64,000 nt of DNA from Mesorhizobium sp. 131-2-1 (GTDB lineage Bacteria > Pseudomonadota > Alphaproteobacteria > Rhizobiales > Rhizobiaceae), in assembly GCF_016756535.1 (NCBI RefSeq), contig NZ_AP023247.1, positions 5,704,501 to 5,768,500 on the forward strand. Reading direction: 5' to 3'. Of the stretch, positions 8,253 to 17,667 are shown piece after piece. The first letter of the stretch is position 1. Each line of letters begins with the position of its first letter. The notes below the pieces were generated by a model. It did not search any database, was not told the origin of the DNA, and saw only the letters and a program-made list of their open reading frames with translations. The translations under genes were made by a program, and so were the position numbers.

Positions 8253-9626
8253 ATGGCACGCGACACCACCGATTTCCAACCCATCGAAGGGGTCGACGAA
8301 CTCGTCGACTATCTCGCCGCGGGTAACAAGCCGCGCGAGCAATGGCGCATCGGCACCGAGCACGAGAAGTTTCCGTTCTATGTCGACGGCAATGCACCGG
8401 TCCCCTATGGCGGCGAGCGCGGCATCCGCGCCATTCTCGAGGGCATGCAGCAAAAGCTCGGCTGGGATCCGATCATCGATGACGGCCGCATCATCGGCCT
8501 GGTCGAGCCGACCGGCCAGGGCGCGATCTCGCTAGAACCTGGCGGCCAGTTCGAGCTCTCCGGCGCGCCGCTGGAGTCGATCCACCAGACCTGCCGCGAG
8601 GGCAACGCCCACCTCGCACAGGTGCGCGAGATCGCCGAGCCGCTCGGCATCCGTTTCCTCGGCCTCGGCGGCAGCCCGAAATGGTCGCTGGCCGAAACGC
8701 CCAAAATGCCGAAGTCGCGCTACGAGATCATGACCCGCTACATGCCGAAGGTCGGCACCAAGGGCCTCGACATGATGTACCGCACCTGCACCATCCAGGT
8801 GAATCTCGATTTCGAGAGCGAGGCGGACATGCGCCGCAAGATGCAGGTCTCGCTGAAGCTGCAACCGCTGTCGACGGCGCTCTTCGCCAACTCGCCCTTC
8901 ACCGAAAGCCGGCCGAACGGGCTGCAAAGCTGGCGCGGCGACATCTGGCGCGACACCGACAACCAGCGCTCCGGCCTGCTCGAATTCTGCTTCTCTCCCG
9001 ATTTCGGTTTTTCCGACTATGTCGAATGGGCGCTCGACGTGCCTATGTATTTCGTCATCCGCGACGGCCACTATCACGACATGACGCACATCACCTTCCG
9101 TCAGTTCATGGCGGGCGGCGCCCGCACGCAAGTGCCGGACGGGCTGCCGACGATGGGCGACTGGGCAAACCATCTGTCGACGCTGTTCCCGGACGTCAGG
9201 CTGAAGCGCTTCCTCGAAATGCGTGGCGCCGATGGCGGACCGTGGCGGCGCATCTGCGCGCTGCCGGCCTTCTGGGTCGGGCTGCTCTATGACGAGGCAG
9301 CACTCGACGCCGCCGAGGCGCTGACATCGAGCTGGACCTACAAGGAAGTGCTGGCAATGCGCAACGCCGTGCCGGAGTTGGGCATTTCGGCGCCGTTCCG
9401 CAACACGACCTTGCGCGATGTCGCCCGCGACGTGCTCGCCATCTCGCGCACGGGGCTGAAGAACCGCGCACGCAAGAACCGTGACGGCTATGACGAGACC
9501 TCGTTCCTCAACACGCTGGACGAAGTCGTAGCGCGCGGCACGACTAGCGCCGAGGAGATGCTGTCGGCCTACCACACGCGCTGGGGCGGCTCGATCGAGC
9601 CGGTGTTCATGGAGTATGCGTACTAA
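8253..9626 (+). CDS. gshA: Glutamate-cysteine ligase, class III (plant/alphaproteobacterial type)
   Basis: A 457-residue enzyme that ligates L-glutamate and L-cysteine with ATP, the first step of glutathione synthesis. The motifs WRIGTEHEKFPFY, GAISLEPGGQFELSGAPL, SRYEIMTRYMPKVG and TCTIQVNLDFESE, and the ending SIEPVFMEYAY, match the plant-like class found in rhizobia. I chose the ATG at 8253 because GGGAGGGC lies about seven bases upstream and MARDTTDFQPIEG matches the family N-terminus; an open extension to 8202 has no such signal. It sits downstream of rsmE with a 184-bp gap, so it probably has its own promoter. Confidence 0.95.
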   Translation: MARDTTDFQPIEGVDELVDYLAAGNKPREQWRIGTEHEKFPFYVDGNAPVPYGGERGIRAILEGMQQKLGWDPIIDDGRIIGLVEPTGQGAISLEPGGQFELSGAPLESIHQTCREGNAHLAQVREIAEPLGIRFLGLGGSPKWSLAETPKMPKSRYEIMTRYMPKVGTKGLDMMYRTCTIQVNLDFESEADMRRKMQVSLKLQPLSTALFANSPFTESRPNGLQSWRGDIWRDTDNQRSGLLEFCFSPDFGFSDYVEWALDVPMYFVIRDGHYHDMTHITFRQFMAGGARTQVPDGLPTMGDWANHLSTLFPDVRLKRFLEMRGADGGPWRRICALPAFWVGLLYDEAALDAAEALTSSWTYKEVLAMRNAVPELGISAPFRNTTLRDVARDVLAISRTGLKNRARKNRDGYDETSFLNTLDEVVARGTTSAEEMLSAYHTRWGGSIEPVFMEYAY

Positions 9627-9727
9627 CCCTTAGTCATCCGGCTGGTTGAGGCTTCGGCAAAAGCCGCTTCAATCACGGATGGAAACAAACTAGGCTTCTC
9701 CAACGAGGATGTTCGGAGGAGAAACCA

Positions 9728-10741
9728 ATGCCTTCCCTGTTCGACATATTCGCCCAGGCGCAGAACGGCGCCGGCATGCAGGCGCTGGCTCAGCAGTTCG
9801 GGCTTTCGCAGCAGCAGACGCAGGCCGCGGTCGAGGCGCTGCTGCCGGCCTTTTCGCAAGGACTGCAGCGCAATACGGCCGACCCCTATGGGCTCGGCGC
9901 CTTCATGACGGCGATGGCGAGCGGCCAGCACGCCAAGTATTTCGAGGACGCGACCCGGGCCTTCTCGCCGCAAGGCATCAACGAGGGCAACGGCATCCTG
10001 GGCCATCTGTTCGGCTCGAAGGACCTGTCGCGCGCCGTGGCTGCCCAGGCCGCGCAGGCGACCGGCCTCAGCCAGCAGGTGCTGCAGCAGATGCTGCCGG
10101 CGATGGCCTCGATGATGATGGGCGGCCTGTTCAAGCAGACCACAAATCAGATGCAGGCGGCGGGCGGCTTCGGCGGCGGCAATCCGCTGGGCGAGATCAT
10201 CGAGCAGATGATGCGGCAGGCCGGCGGCGGCGCGCCGCCGCCGCAGCCGCAGCAGGCGCCCAATCCGTATGGCGAAAATCCGCTCGGCAAAGTGCTGCAG
10301 GACATGTTCGGCGGCGGCGCCCAGCAGCCGCAGAGCCAACCGCAGCAGGCGCCCAACCCCTATGGCGACAATCCGCTCGGCAAGGTGCTGCAGGACATGT
10401 TCGGAGGCGGCGCCCAGCAGCCGCATGGCCGGACGCAGCCGCAACAGACGCAGAGCCCTTACGGCGACAACCCGTTGGGCAAGATCTTCGAGGAGATGCT
10501 GCGACAGAGCGGTGGCGGCGGCTTCGGTCTGCCCGGCGGCCAGCCGGCGCCGCAGCAACCGCAGGCGCCTCAGCCGCGCCAGGCGCCGCAGCCGCAGACC
10601 AACCCCAGCGGCAGGCCGCGGAACCCGTTCGACGATATCTTCGGCAAGATGTTCGAGACCGGCGCCCAGCAGCGCGACGAGTATCAGAAGGGTATGGAAT
10701 CGATCTTCGACCAGTTCAAGCGTGGCATGGACCGGCGGTAG
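9728..10741 (+). CDS. DUF937-type protein with Pro/Gln-rich internal repeats
   Basis: A 337-residue protein. The N-terminal 140 residues (MPSLFDIFAQAQNGAGMQAL, FGLSQQQTQAAVEALLPAFS, GILGHLFGSKDLSRAVAAQA) match the DUF937 helical domain, related to YidB, whose role is unknown. The second half is low-complexity: three tandem copies of a unit of about 31 residues built on NPYGDNPLGKVLQDMFGGGA, separated by Gln/Pro runs. The tail is DEYQKGMESIFDQFKRGMDR. It has no signal peptide. An AGGAGAAACCA ribosome site precedes the start. Confidence 0.8.
   Translation: MPSLFDIFAQAQNGAGMQALAQQFGLSQQQTQAAVEALLPAFSQGLQRNTADPYGLGAFMTAMASGQHAKYFEDATRAFSPQGINEGNGILGHLFGSKDLSRAVAAQAAQATGLSQQVLQQMLPAMASMMMGGLFKQTTNQMQAAGGFGGGNPLGEIIEQMMRQAGGGAPPPQPQQAPNPYGENPLGKVLQDMFGGGAQQPQSQPQQAPNPYGDNPLGKVLQDMFGGGAQQPHGRTQPQQTQSPYGDNPLGKIFEEMLRQSGGGGFGLPGGQPAPQQPQAPQPRQAPQPQTNPSGRPRNPFDDIFGKMFETGAQQRDEYQKGMESIFDQFKRGMDRR
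10251..10530 (+). repeat. In-frame tandem repeat, unit 93-99 bp, three copies
   Basis: Units start near 10251, 10344 and 10443 inside the DUF937-type gene. The first two are nearly identical and the third has diverged (SPYGDNPLGKIFEEMLRQSG). Units of this kind can vary in number between strains by slippage or recombination. Confidence 0.85.
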
Positions 10742-10775
10742 CCCGACGAGACGACCGATACCCGGCCCTGACCGA

Positions 10776-10875
10776 ATGGAGCGTTTCATGGAAACGCTGA
10801 AACGCTCTATCTCTTTGTCTTGACGCAATTCCGGACGGAAAACCGCTATGCACTTTTCCTGGAATTGCTCTGGAA
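10776..10875. repeat. Dispersed palindromic intergenic repeat, copy 1
   Basis: It comprises an AGCGTTTC-ATG-GAAACGCT hairpin, then a TTTGTCTTGACGCAATTCC segment, and closes with GGAATTGC, which pairs with GCAATTCC about 35 bp earlier. A second copy lies at 16372-16468. It resembles the RIME/BIME-type elements scattered through Mesorhizobium genomes. It lies just after the DUF937-type gene. Confidence 0.85.
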
Positions 10876-10906
10876 AAGAAAAGCCCGGTCCTTGGGAGGA
10901 CCGGGC
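10873..10906 (-). terminator. Rho-independent terminator of the DUF1127 gene
   Basis: On the minus strand a perfect 10-bp stem (GCCCGGTCCT / AGGACCGGGC, loop of 4) is followed by TTTTCTTTT. It lies about 105 bp past the stop of the DUF1127 gene, consistent with termination of that transcript. Confidence 0.8.
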
Positions 10907-11012
10907 AGCGTGCAGGCAGGCCGGCGGGGAACCGGCAGGGAGTGGGGAGCCTGCATGAACCTTGGTCGCCGCGCCCCCTGAAAAGGTTCAAGGCGACCGA
11001 ATGCCGGCCGGA

Positions 11013-11303
11013 TCAAGCCACCTTGCGGGCGAGGTCCTCGATCGTGTCGGCGCGGTCGCTGGCGATCGCGCGCAGCTTGACAGTCGGATCGCGGCCAAAA
11101 GGCACGGCGACCGCGACGTGGAGGTCGGCGCGCGTCAGGCCGATATCGGCGAGTTCGGAGTCGGACATCTCGCCGAGGCGATAGAATTCGCGGCGGTTTT
11201 TCCAGGCGCGGTAGACATCGGCGATGGCATTGGCCACGCGCGTCGCAACGGACGGACGCGTGGTGATGCGCGAGGTCTCGGTGGCGAAATCGAACGTAGC
11301 CAT
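11013..11303 (-). CDS. DUF1127 domain protein
   Basis: A 96-residue protein whose second half is the DUF1127 module: AWKNRREFYRLGEMSDSELADIG, then LTRADL. Small DUF1127 proteins in Rhizobiales are linked to phosphate/carbon balance and RNA interactions, but this longer form has no assigned role. The ATG at 11303 follows GGAGACTGAC. The frame is open far upstream, but that part overlaps the divergent lysR gene and is not credible. A sigma-EcfG-like promoter lies at 11342-11367, and a terminator follows the gene. The divergent LysR gene may regulate it. Confidence 0.85.
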   Translation of the reverse strand: MATFDFATETSRITTRPSVATRVANAIADVYRAWKNRREFYRLGEMSDSELADIGLTRADLHVAVAVPFGRDPTVKLRAIASDRADTIEDLARKVA

Positions 11304-11341
11304 GTCAGTCTCCTTCAGAGTCGAGCGGACGAAGCCGGGCA

Positions 11342-11367
11342 AACGGCGCTGGGAGGAGCGCCGTTCC
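11342..11367 (-). promoter_or_regulatory. Sigma-EcfG-type promoter for the DUF1127 gene
   Basis: On the minus strand GGAAC (11367-11363) is followed after 17 bases by CGTT (11345-11342), matching the EcfG consensus GGAAC-N16/17-cGTT, about 40 bp before the start codon. An inverted repeat GGCGCT/AGCGCC occupies the spacer. Confidence 0.55.
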
Positions 11368-11480
11368 GGTTCCGATACACATGCCTTCATGTGGATGACC
11401 GAGTATGTGCCACGACACGATTGATTAATCCAACGAATGTTTCTAATCTTTAGCATCAACATCAATGATGGATTGGACCG

Positions 11481-12437
11481 ATGAAAGCGCCGCTCGATCT
11501 CGATCAGTTGCAGACCTTCATCTCGATCGCCGACACCGGCAGCTTCACCCGCGCGGCGGAAGAGGTGCACCGGACGCAGTCGGCGGTGTCGATGCAGATG
11601 CGCCGGCTGGAGGAACGGATCGGCAAGCCGCTGTTCGAGAAGGACGGCCGCACCAACAAGCTGACCGAGGAAGGCGACAGGCTGCTTTCCTATGCAAGGC
11701 GGCTGATCTTCCTCAACCGCGAAACGCTGGCCGCCTTTGACGACCAGCGGCTCGAAGGCACCATCCGCATCGGCACGCCAGACGACTATGCCGACCGCTT
11801 CCTGCCCGAGATCATGGCGCGCTTCACGCGCTCCAATCCAAGGGTCGAACTCACGGTCATCTGCGAGCCGACGCCGGGACTGGTCGAACACATCAAGCGC
11901 GGCAATCTCGACCTGGCCCTGGTGACGCACAACGACACGCGCGGCCAGTCGGAAGTGGTGCGGCGCGAGCCGCTTCTATGGGTCACCTCGGTCAACCATG
12001 CCACGCATGAGCAGGAGATCCTGCCGATGGCGTTCGGCCGGCCGAATTGCATCTGGCGGCGCGCGGCGGTCGACGTGCTCGACCGGCAGAACCGCGAGTA
12101 CCGCATCCTGTTCTCGAGCTTCTCGGCCACCGTCATCACCGCGGCGGTGCTGTCCGGCCTTGCGGTCTCGGTGCTGCCGGAATGCGCGCTGCGGCCCGGC
12201 ATGCGCGTGCTTGGCGAGGCTGACGGCTTTGGCACTTTGCCCGACTGCCGTATCGGCATCATGCGCGGTCAGACCTCGCAGCCGGAGATCGTCGACGCGC
12301 TGGCGCGCCACATCTGCGAAAGCCTCGACAACATCTCGGTGCCGCTCGGCGAAGAGACAGGAAGCTTCGATTTCGCCGCGCTCGCCTTCAGCAAGATGAA
12401 GCGGACCAAAGCGAACCAGATCATACCGGGTTGGTAG
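11481..12437 (+). CDS. LysR-family transcriptional regulator
   Basis: A 318-residue LysR-type regulator. The N-terminal winged HTH (DLDQLQTFISIADTGSFTRA, TQSAVSMQMRRLEERIG) is followed by a periplasmic-binding-protein-like effector domain (IRIGTPDDYADRFLPEIMAR, LDLALVTHN, SGLAVSVLPECAL). It is transcribed divergently from the DUF1127 gene, a pairing that suggests direct control of that gene. The ligand is unknown. The C-terminal tail of about 25 residues beyond the domain is basic and probably disordered. Confidence 0.9.
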   Translation: MKAPLDLDQLQTFISIADTGSFTRAAEEVHRTQSAVSMQMRRLEERIGKPLFEKDGRTNKLTEEGDRLLSYARRLIFLNRETLAAFDDQRLEGTIRIGTPDDYADRFLPEIMARFTRSNPRVELTVICEPTPGLVEHIKRGNLDLALVTHNDTRGQSEVVRREPLLWVTSVNHATHEQEILPMAFGRPNCIWRRAAVDVLDRQNREYRILFSSFSATVITAAVLSGLAVSVLPECALRPGMRVLGEADGFGTLPDCRIGIMRGQTSQPEIVDALARHICESLDNISVPLGEETGSFDFAALAFSKMKRTKANQIIPGW

Positions 12438-12461
12438 GGCCCGTTCTGGGCCTGAGATGGC

Positions 12462-14717
12462 CTAGGCGCGGACGGCGGACGGCTCGGCATCGTCCGGTGA
12501 AGCGAGGCCGGAAAGGCCGAGCAGCTGGGCCGGCTCGAGCGGCGGCGACAGAAAATAGCCCTGGAACTGCCTGCAGCCCATGGCGACCAGCAGGATCTTC
12601 TGCGCCTCGGTCTCGACGCCCTCGGCGGTGACGTCGACTTCGAGCGCGACGGCAAGATCGATCAGCGCCTTGACGATCGCCGCCGCATTGCCCTCGCCGT
12701 CGAGAAGCCGGACGAAGGAGCGGTCGATCTTGAGCTTGTCGATGGCGTGGCGGCGCAGATAGCTTAGCGACGAATAGCCGGTGCCGAAATCGTCGAGCAC
12801 GATGCCGACGCCCGACTGGCGCAAGGCGGCGAGCGCCGCCCTCGAGGCATCGCTGTTCTCCAGGAGCACGCTTTCGGTGATCTCGAGTTGCAGGCGCTGC
12901 GGCGCCAGTCCGGTGTCGGCGAGGATCGACGCAACCTGCTCGGCAAAGCCGGCGTCGCGCAGTTGCAGCGGCGACACGTTGACGGCAAGCCAGGGCAGAT
13001 CGGTCCGCACGGCGAAGCGGCAGGCCTCCTGCAGCACCCATGCGCCGAGCTGGCCGATCATGCCGCGCTCCTCGGCAATGGCGATGAACTGCGCCGCCGG
13101 TAGGGCGCCATGCACCTCATGCCCCCAGCGGATCAGCGCTTCCGCGCCGAGGATCGTCTTGCCGTTGGCCGCGAACACCGGCTGGTAGGCGAGGCCGATG
13201 CCGGTGCCGCCGTCGAGAGCCTTGCGAAGCTCAGTCTCGACCTTGCGCTTGCGCAAGAGAATGTCGTCCATGTCGCCGGCGAAGACCTGGTGCCGGCCAC
13301 GGCCGTTCTTCTTGGCCTCGTAGAGGGCGATGTCGGCCTTGCGCAGCAGGTCGTCGGCATCGGTCTCGGCCTCGGCCGACAGCGCGATGCCGATGCTGGC
13401 GCTGACGAAGACCTGGTCGTCGATCAGCTTGAACGGCTCCTGCAGCTTCTCCAGCAGCCGCTCGGCGATATCCTCGGCGGCGCGGACATCGCGGATGTCG
13501 ATGAGGATCAGGGCGAACTCATCGCCGCCCAGCCGCGCCACGGTATCGACCTCGCGAATGGTGTGCTGGAGCCTGGCCGCCGTCTGGCGCACGAGCTCGT
13601 CGCCCGCCGGATGACCAAGCGTGTCGTTGATGTGCTTGAAGCGGTCGAGGTCGAGATAGAGCAGCGCCACCCTTCCCATGTCATGGCCGGCCTGTCCGGT
13701 CCTGAGCAGGGCACGCCGCAGCCGATCCTCGAACAGGGCCCGGTTGGGCAGGCCGGTGAGCGTGTCGTGGAAGGCGAGATACTGCGCCTGATCCTGGCTG
13801 GTCTGCAGCTCCGTCGAGGCGCGGCGCAGGCGCCGCAGCAGGAATGCAAGCACGCTCGCCGCGAGCAGCAGGCCGACAATCAAGGCGGGGGCAGTCTTGC
13901 GCACCAGCGTCAGGCCGGGGCGCTCCTGATTCCAGCCGATATAACCGAGAATGACGCCGCGAGAATCAACCAGCGGGATGGCGGCCGAGCCGGTCGGCTG
14001 CGATAGCGGCAGCAGATGCGCGCCGTCCAGCAGGTATTTTTCGGCGATCTTGCCGATCACCGCGTCGTTGATGAACTCGATCGAGACATGGAGATATTCG
14101 CTGCCCGGCGCCTGGGTGAGCTTGTCTGTGCTCGGCACGAGCGGCATGACGCTGAGGATGGCCGGTCTACCGCCAAGCGAGATAAGGTCTTCGGCGACCA
14201 TCTTTGCCGACCCAGCCGAAGCGCCCTCACTCGGCGGCTGGGCGATCATTGTGCGCAGCTTCTCGATGGTTGGCAGCAATGCGGGCGCGTCCTCGCCATA
14301 GGCGGACGGGTCGAGCACCTTGCCTTCCCGCATGGCGTGAACCGGATGGTTCGCGGCATCCAGCACGTACACCCGGTTGTGGCCGTAGTAGGAATACATC
14401 CAGACGCTGAGGTTCTCTTCTATCCAGGCCTGGTTCCCGGCCTTCACATTGGTGACGGAATCGTCCCAGACGGTCACGCTTTCCTGCTCGCGCTCGACCG
14501 TCGCGATCTGATCCTTCAAGCCATTGGCGAAGAATATCTTTTGCCGTTCCAGCGAGACATGGTCGGCCTGGGCGGTGGCGTAGAAGCCAAAGCCGACGAC
14601 CATGGCTAGCGCAAAGGCGGCGAGCATCAGCACGGTCAGCGTGACCTGATGCGTCAATGGGCTGTGGCTTGCGCGTGCGCTCATGCGTTCCTGGCCGGGT
14701 GCGTTGCCGTCAGTCAA
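12462..14717 (-). CDS. CHASE4-GGDEF-EAL membrane protein (cyclic-di-GMP metabolism)
   Basis: A 751-residue inner-membrane signalling protein. One transmembrane helix (about residues 26-47, VLMLAAFALAMVVGFGFY) precedes a periplasmic CHASE4-like sensor (about 50-270, with ESVTVWDDSVTNV and NRVYVLDAANHPVHAM). A second helix (APALIVGLLLAASVLAFLL) leads to a cytoplasmic GGDEF domain (LDLDRFKHINDTLGHPAGDE, ARLGGDEFAL, so the active site is intact) and an EAL domain (GAEALIRW, ITESVLLE, LDDFGTGYSSLSYL, IDRSFV, AEGVETE, all intact). It could therefore both make and degrade cyclic-di-GMP. It converges on lysR and is divergent from xseA. Confidence 0.93.
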   Translation of the reverse strand: MTDGNAPGQERMSARASHSPLTHQVTLTVLMLAAFALAMVVGFGFYATAQADHVSLERQKIFFANGLKDQIATVEREQESVTVWDDSVTNVKAGNQAWIEENLSVWMYSYYGHNRVYVLDAANHPVHAMREGKVLDPSAYGEDAPALLPTIEKLRTMIAQPPSEGASAGSAKMVAEDLISLGGRPAILSVMPLVPSTDKLTQAPGSEYLHVSIEFINDAVIGKIAEKYLLDGAHLLPLSQPTGSAAIPLVDSRGVILGYIGWNQERPGLTLVRKTAPALIVGLLLAASVLAFLLRRLRRASTELQTSQDQAQYLAFHDTLTGLPNRALFEDRLRRALLRTGQAGHDMGRVALLYLDLDRFKHINDTLGHPAGDELVRQTAARLQHTIREVDTVARLGGDEFALILIDIRDVRAAEDIAERLLEKLQEPFKLIDDQVFVSASIGIALSAEAETDADDLLRKADIALYEAKKNGRGRHQVFAGDMDDILLRKRKVETELRKALDGGTGIGLAYQPVFAANGKTILGAEALIRWGHEVHGALPAAQFIAIAEERGMIGQLGAWVLQEACRFAVRTDLPWLAVNVSPLQLRDAGFAEQVASILADTGLAPQRLQLEITESVLLENSDASRAALAALRQSGVGIVLDDFGTGYSSLSYLRRHAIDKLKIDRSFVRLLDGEGNAAAIVKALIDLAVALEVDVTAEGVETEAQKILLVAMGCRQFQGYFLSPPLEPAQLLGLSGLASPDDAEPSAVRA

Positions 14718-14802
14718 AGCAAATCGGGCTTAAAATCGCGTTATTATATTAGCGCGGATTGAACTCCTTGACGCCGGCGGACAACCGCCCCTCAATCGGC
14801 CG

Positions 14803-16368
14803 ATGAGCGATACGGCATCCGAATCACGCAGCAACGCCACCGAATACACGGTGAGCGAGATCTCCGGCGCGCTGAAGCGCACGGTGGAGGACGCGTTCGG
14901 CAATGTGCGGGTGCGCGGCGAGATTTCCGGCTACCGCGGGCCACATTCGTCCGGCCATGCCTATTTCGCGCTGAAGGACGAGCGCGCGCGGCTCGACGCC
15001 GTGGTGTGGAAGACCACGATGAGCCGGCTGAAATTCCGTCCCGAGGAAGGGATGGAGGTGATCGCCACCGGCAAGCTGACGACCTATCCGGGCAAGTCCA
15101 ACTACCAGATCGTCATCGACAATCTGGAACCGGCCGGCGCCGGCGCGCTAATGGCGCTGCTGGAAGAGCGCAAGCGCCGGCTGCAAGCCGAAGGCCTGTT
15201 CGATGCCGGCCGCAAGCGGCGGCTGCCGTTCATGCCCGGCGTCATCGGCGTCGTCACCTCGCCGACCGGCTCGGTGATCCGCGACATCATCCACCGCATC
15301 AAGGACCGCTTCCCGCTCACTGTGCTGGTCTGGCCGGTCAGGGTGCAGGGCGAAACCGCGGGCGCCGAAGTGACAGCCGCGGTCAACGGCTTCAACGCGC
15401 TCTCCCGGGATGGCGCCATCCCCCACCCCGACCTGCTCATCGTGGCGCGCGGCGGCGGCAGCCTGGAGGACCTCTGGGGTTTCAACGACGAGGCGCTGGC
15501 GCGCGCGGTGGCCGCCTCGCGCATCCCGGTGATTTCCGCCGTCGGACACGAGACGGACTGGACGCTGATCGATCTCGTGTCCGACATAAGGGCGCCGACG
15601 CCGACGGGTGCCGCCGAGATCGCCGTGCCGGTCAAGGCCGACCTGGAAGCGACGCTGGCCAGCCTTGGCGCGCGGCTCAAGGCAGCCGCCTCGCGCAATT
15701 TCGAACGCAAGCGCCAGGCGGTGCGCGCGGCGGCCCGGGCGCTGCCCTCGCCCGATCAGTTGCTGGCGCTGCCGCGCCGGCGCTTCGACGAGGCGACGAG
15801 CCGGCTCGGCCGGGCGCTGACGGTGAGCATCGAGCGCAAGCGCGCAAGGCTGGAGCGGCAGCGGCTGACGCCCGCCACATTGTCCCGCCGCATCAACGAG
15901 GCGCGCACCCTGACCGGCCGCGACCTCGCCCGCGCGCAGGCAGCCTTCTTTGCCATCGTTCGCGAAAGGCGAGCACGGTTCAAGCGCACCGCGGCACGGC
16001 TGTCTCCGGCGCCGATCGCCAGGCGGCAGAAGGTGCAGGCCGATGCGCTCGCCGGACTGACGCGCCGCCAGGACCATGCGATCGCGAGACGGCTGGACCG
16101 GTTGCGCGCGAGACTGACCCAGGCCGACCGGCTGCTGGCGACGCTGTCGCACAAGGCGGTGCTGGCGCGCGGCTTCGCGCTGGTCAAGGATGCCGAGGGC
16201 GCGGTCATCAAGCTGGCGGCGGATGTATCGCCGGGGGCAGCGCTTTCGCTGGAATTCGCCGACGGCAGCGCCGATGCTGTTGCAATCGGCGGCGGCGCGC
16301 GGCCGAAGGCGACGGCCAAGCCGGCCGCCAAACCTAGAGAGCCGGGCAATCAAGGTTCGTTGTTCTAG
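14803..16368 (+). CDS. xseA: Exodeoxyribonuclease VII large subunit
   Basis: A 521-residue large subunit of exonuclease VII, which degrades single-stranded DNA. The N-terminal OB-fold ([40 protein letters not shown]) is followed by the catalytic core ([64 protein letters not shown]). A long Arg/Ala-rich coiled coil forms the processivity arm, and the C-terminus includes [13 protein letters not shown]. The length is longer than E. coli XseA because of the extended C-terminus, as is common in rhizobia. The start at 14803 gives [19 protein letters not shown]. Confidence 0.95.
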   Translation: MSDTASESRSNATEYTVSEISGALKRTVEDAFGNVRVRGEISGYRGPHSSGHAYFALKDERARLDAVVWKTTMSRLKFRPEEGMEVIATGKLTTYPGKSNYQIVIDNLEPAGAGALMALLEERKRRLQAEGLFDAGRKRRLPFMPGVIGVVTSPTGSVIRDIIHRIKDRFPLTVLVWPVRVQGETAGAEVTAAVNGFNALSRDGAIPHPDLLIVARGGGSLEDLWGFNDEALARAVAASRIPVISAVGHETDWTLIDLVSDIRAPTPTGAAEIAVPVKADLEATLASLGARLKAAASRNFERKRQAVRAAARALPSPDQLLALPRRRFDEATSRLGRALTVSIERKRARLERQRLTPATLSRRINEARTLTGRDLARAQAAFFAIVRERRARFKRTAARLSPAPIARRQKVQADALAGLTRRQDHAIARRLDRLRARLTQADRLLATLSHKAVLARGFALVKDAEGAVIKLAADVSPGAALSLEFADGSADAVAIGGGARPKATAKPAAKPREPGNQGSLF

Positions 16369-16371
16369 CGC

Positions 16372-16468
16372 GGTCCAGCGTTTCATGGAATCGCTGGCCC
16401 ACCCTAAGTATTTGTTTTGACGCAAATTCCGGACGGAAAACCGCTACGCACCTTTCCTGGAATTGCTA
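16372..16468. repeat. Dispersed palindromic intergenic repeat, copy 2
   Basis: This is homologous to 10776-10875 in the same order: an AGCGTTTCATGGAATCGCT-like hairpin, a TTTGTTTTGACGCAAATTCC segment, GGACGGAAAACCGCTACGCA, and the closing GGAATTGC. The first hairpin is less perfect here. It ends about ten bases before the aminopeptidase start, so it forms that gene's leader. Confidence 0.85.
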
Positions 16469-16477
16469 AGGTACGGC

Positions 16478-17596
16478 ATGACCGCACATGATCCGCATCT
16501 TCTGACGCCCTCCGGCAAACCGCGCGCCCGCGCTTTCGGCATCGGCTTCGACGGCATGCCGGGCGAGCTCAACGCCATCACCGACGTGCCGGGCGTCTCG
16601 GTGGGCTATGCGACGCTGATCTCGGGCGACGGGGCGCTGGTCGTCGGCAAAGGGCCGGTGCGAACTGGCGTGACCGCCATCCTGCCCAGGCCACGGGTCG
16701 AGCTCGCCACGCCAGTCCTTGCCGGCGTCTTCAGCCAGAACGGCAATGGCGAGCTGACGGGATCGCACATCATCGAGGAGACCGGCGCCTTCAATTTCCC
16801 GGTCACCATCACCAACACGCATTCCTGCGGCGTCACCCGCGACGGCACCCTGCGCTGGATGCATAAGGTGCTGCCGGCCGCGCTCGACAGCGCCTGGGGC
16901 TTGCCGGTGGCGGCGGAGACCTATGATGGCTTCCTCAACGACATCAACGGACATCATGTCACTTTCGACCACGTTGCCGGCGCCCTGGACGGAGCGACCA
17001 CTGGCGCCATCGAGGAAGGCAGCGTCGGCGGCGGCACCGGTATGATCAGCTTTGGCTTCAAGGCGGGATCCGGCACCGCCTCGCGCGTCGTCGCATGGCA
17101 GGACAGGCGTTATACGCTGGGTGTGTTCGTGCAGGCGAATTTCGGCAAGCGGCACAATTTCACCCTGCGCGGCCAGCGCGTCGGGCCGGATTTGGCCGAG
17201 CCGGCGATCCGCGAGGGCACACCCCGCGCCGAAAAGGGTTCGATCATCGCCATCGTTGCCACCGATGCGCCGTTCCTGTCGCATCAGATGAAGCGGCTGG
17301 CGAGGCGCGTGCCGCTCGGCATCGCCATGACCGGCGGCTACGGCTACCACAGTTCCGGTGACATTTTTCTTGCCTTCTCGACCGCAAATCCGGAAGCGGC
17401 GCTGGCGCCGTCAGGTCGGATCGCCCGCGCCGATTTCATCCCGGATGTCGATATCGATCCGTTCTTCGACGCGGTGGTGCAAGGGGTGGAGGAAGCGATC
17501 CTCAATGCGCTGGTCGCCAATGAGGACATGAGCGGGCGCGACGGCAATTTCGTGCCGGCGCTGCCAAAAGCGTGGCTAAGCGAGAGATTTGGGTAG
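16478..17596 (+). CDS. DmpA-type P1 aminopeptidase (L-aminopeptidase/D-esterase)
   Basis: A 372-residue member of the peptidase S58 (DmpA/BapA) family, which cleaves N-terminal residues from amides, including D- or beta-peptides. It is made as a precursor that self-cleaves before the nucleophilic Ser; the likely site is Gly254-Ser255 in KGSIIAIVATDAP, close to the Gly249-Ser250 site of Ochrobactrum DmpA. Other family stretches are DVPGVSVGYATL, TNTHSCGVTRDG, GSVGGGTGMISFGFKAGSGT and GGYGYHSSGDIFLAFST. The ATG at 16478 is preferred over a TTG at 16463 that overlaps the upstream repeat. It converges on the DUF768 gene. Confidence 0.9.
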   Translation: MTAHDPHLLTPSGKPRARAFGIGFDGMPGELNAITDVPGVSVGYATLISGDGALVVGKGPVRTGVTAILPRPRVELATPVLAGVFSQNGNGELTGSHIIEETGAFNFPVTITNTHSCGVTRDGTLRWMHKVLPAALDSAWGLPVAAETYDGFLNDINGHHVTFDHVAGALDGATTGAIEEGSVGGGTGMISFGFKAGSGTASRVVAWQDRRYTLGVFVQANFGKRHNFTLRGQRVGPDLAEPAIREGTPRAEKGSIIAIVATDAPFLSHQMKRLARRVPLGIAMTGGYGYHSSGDIFLAFSTANPEAALAPSGRIARADFIPDVDIDPFFDAVVQGVEEAILNALVANEDMSGRDGNFVPALPKAWLSERFG

Positions 17597-17667
17597 AGCC
17601 GGCGGAGGCCAAGAACAACCGCCGGATCGCAATTCCTGTCCTGCCGGCTTTCGCCGGGACCGGCGCC

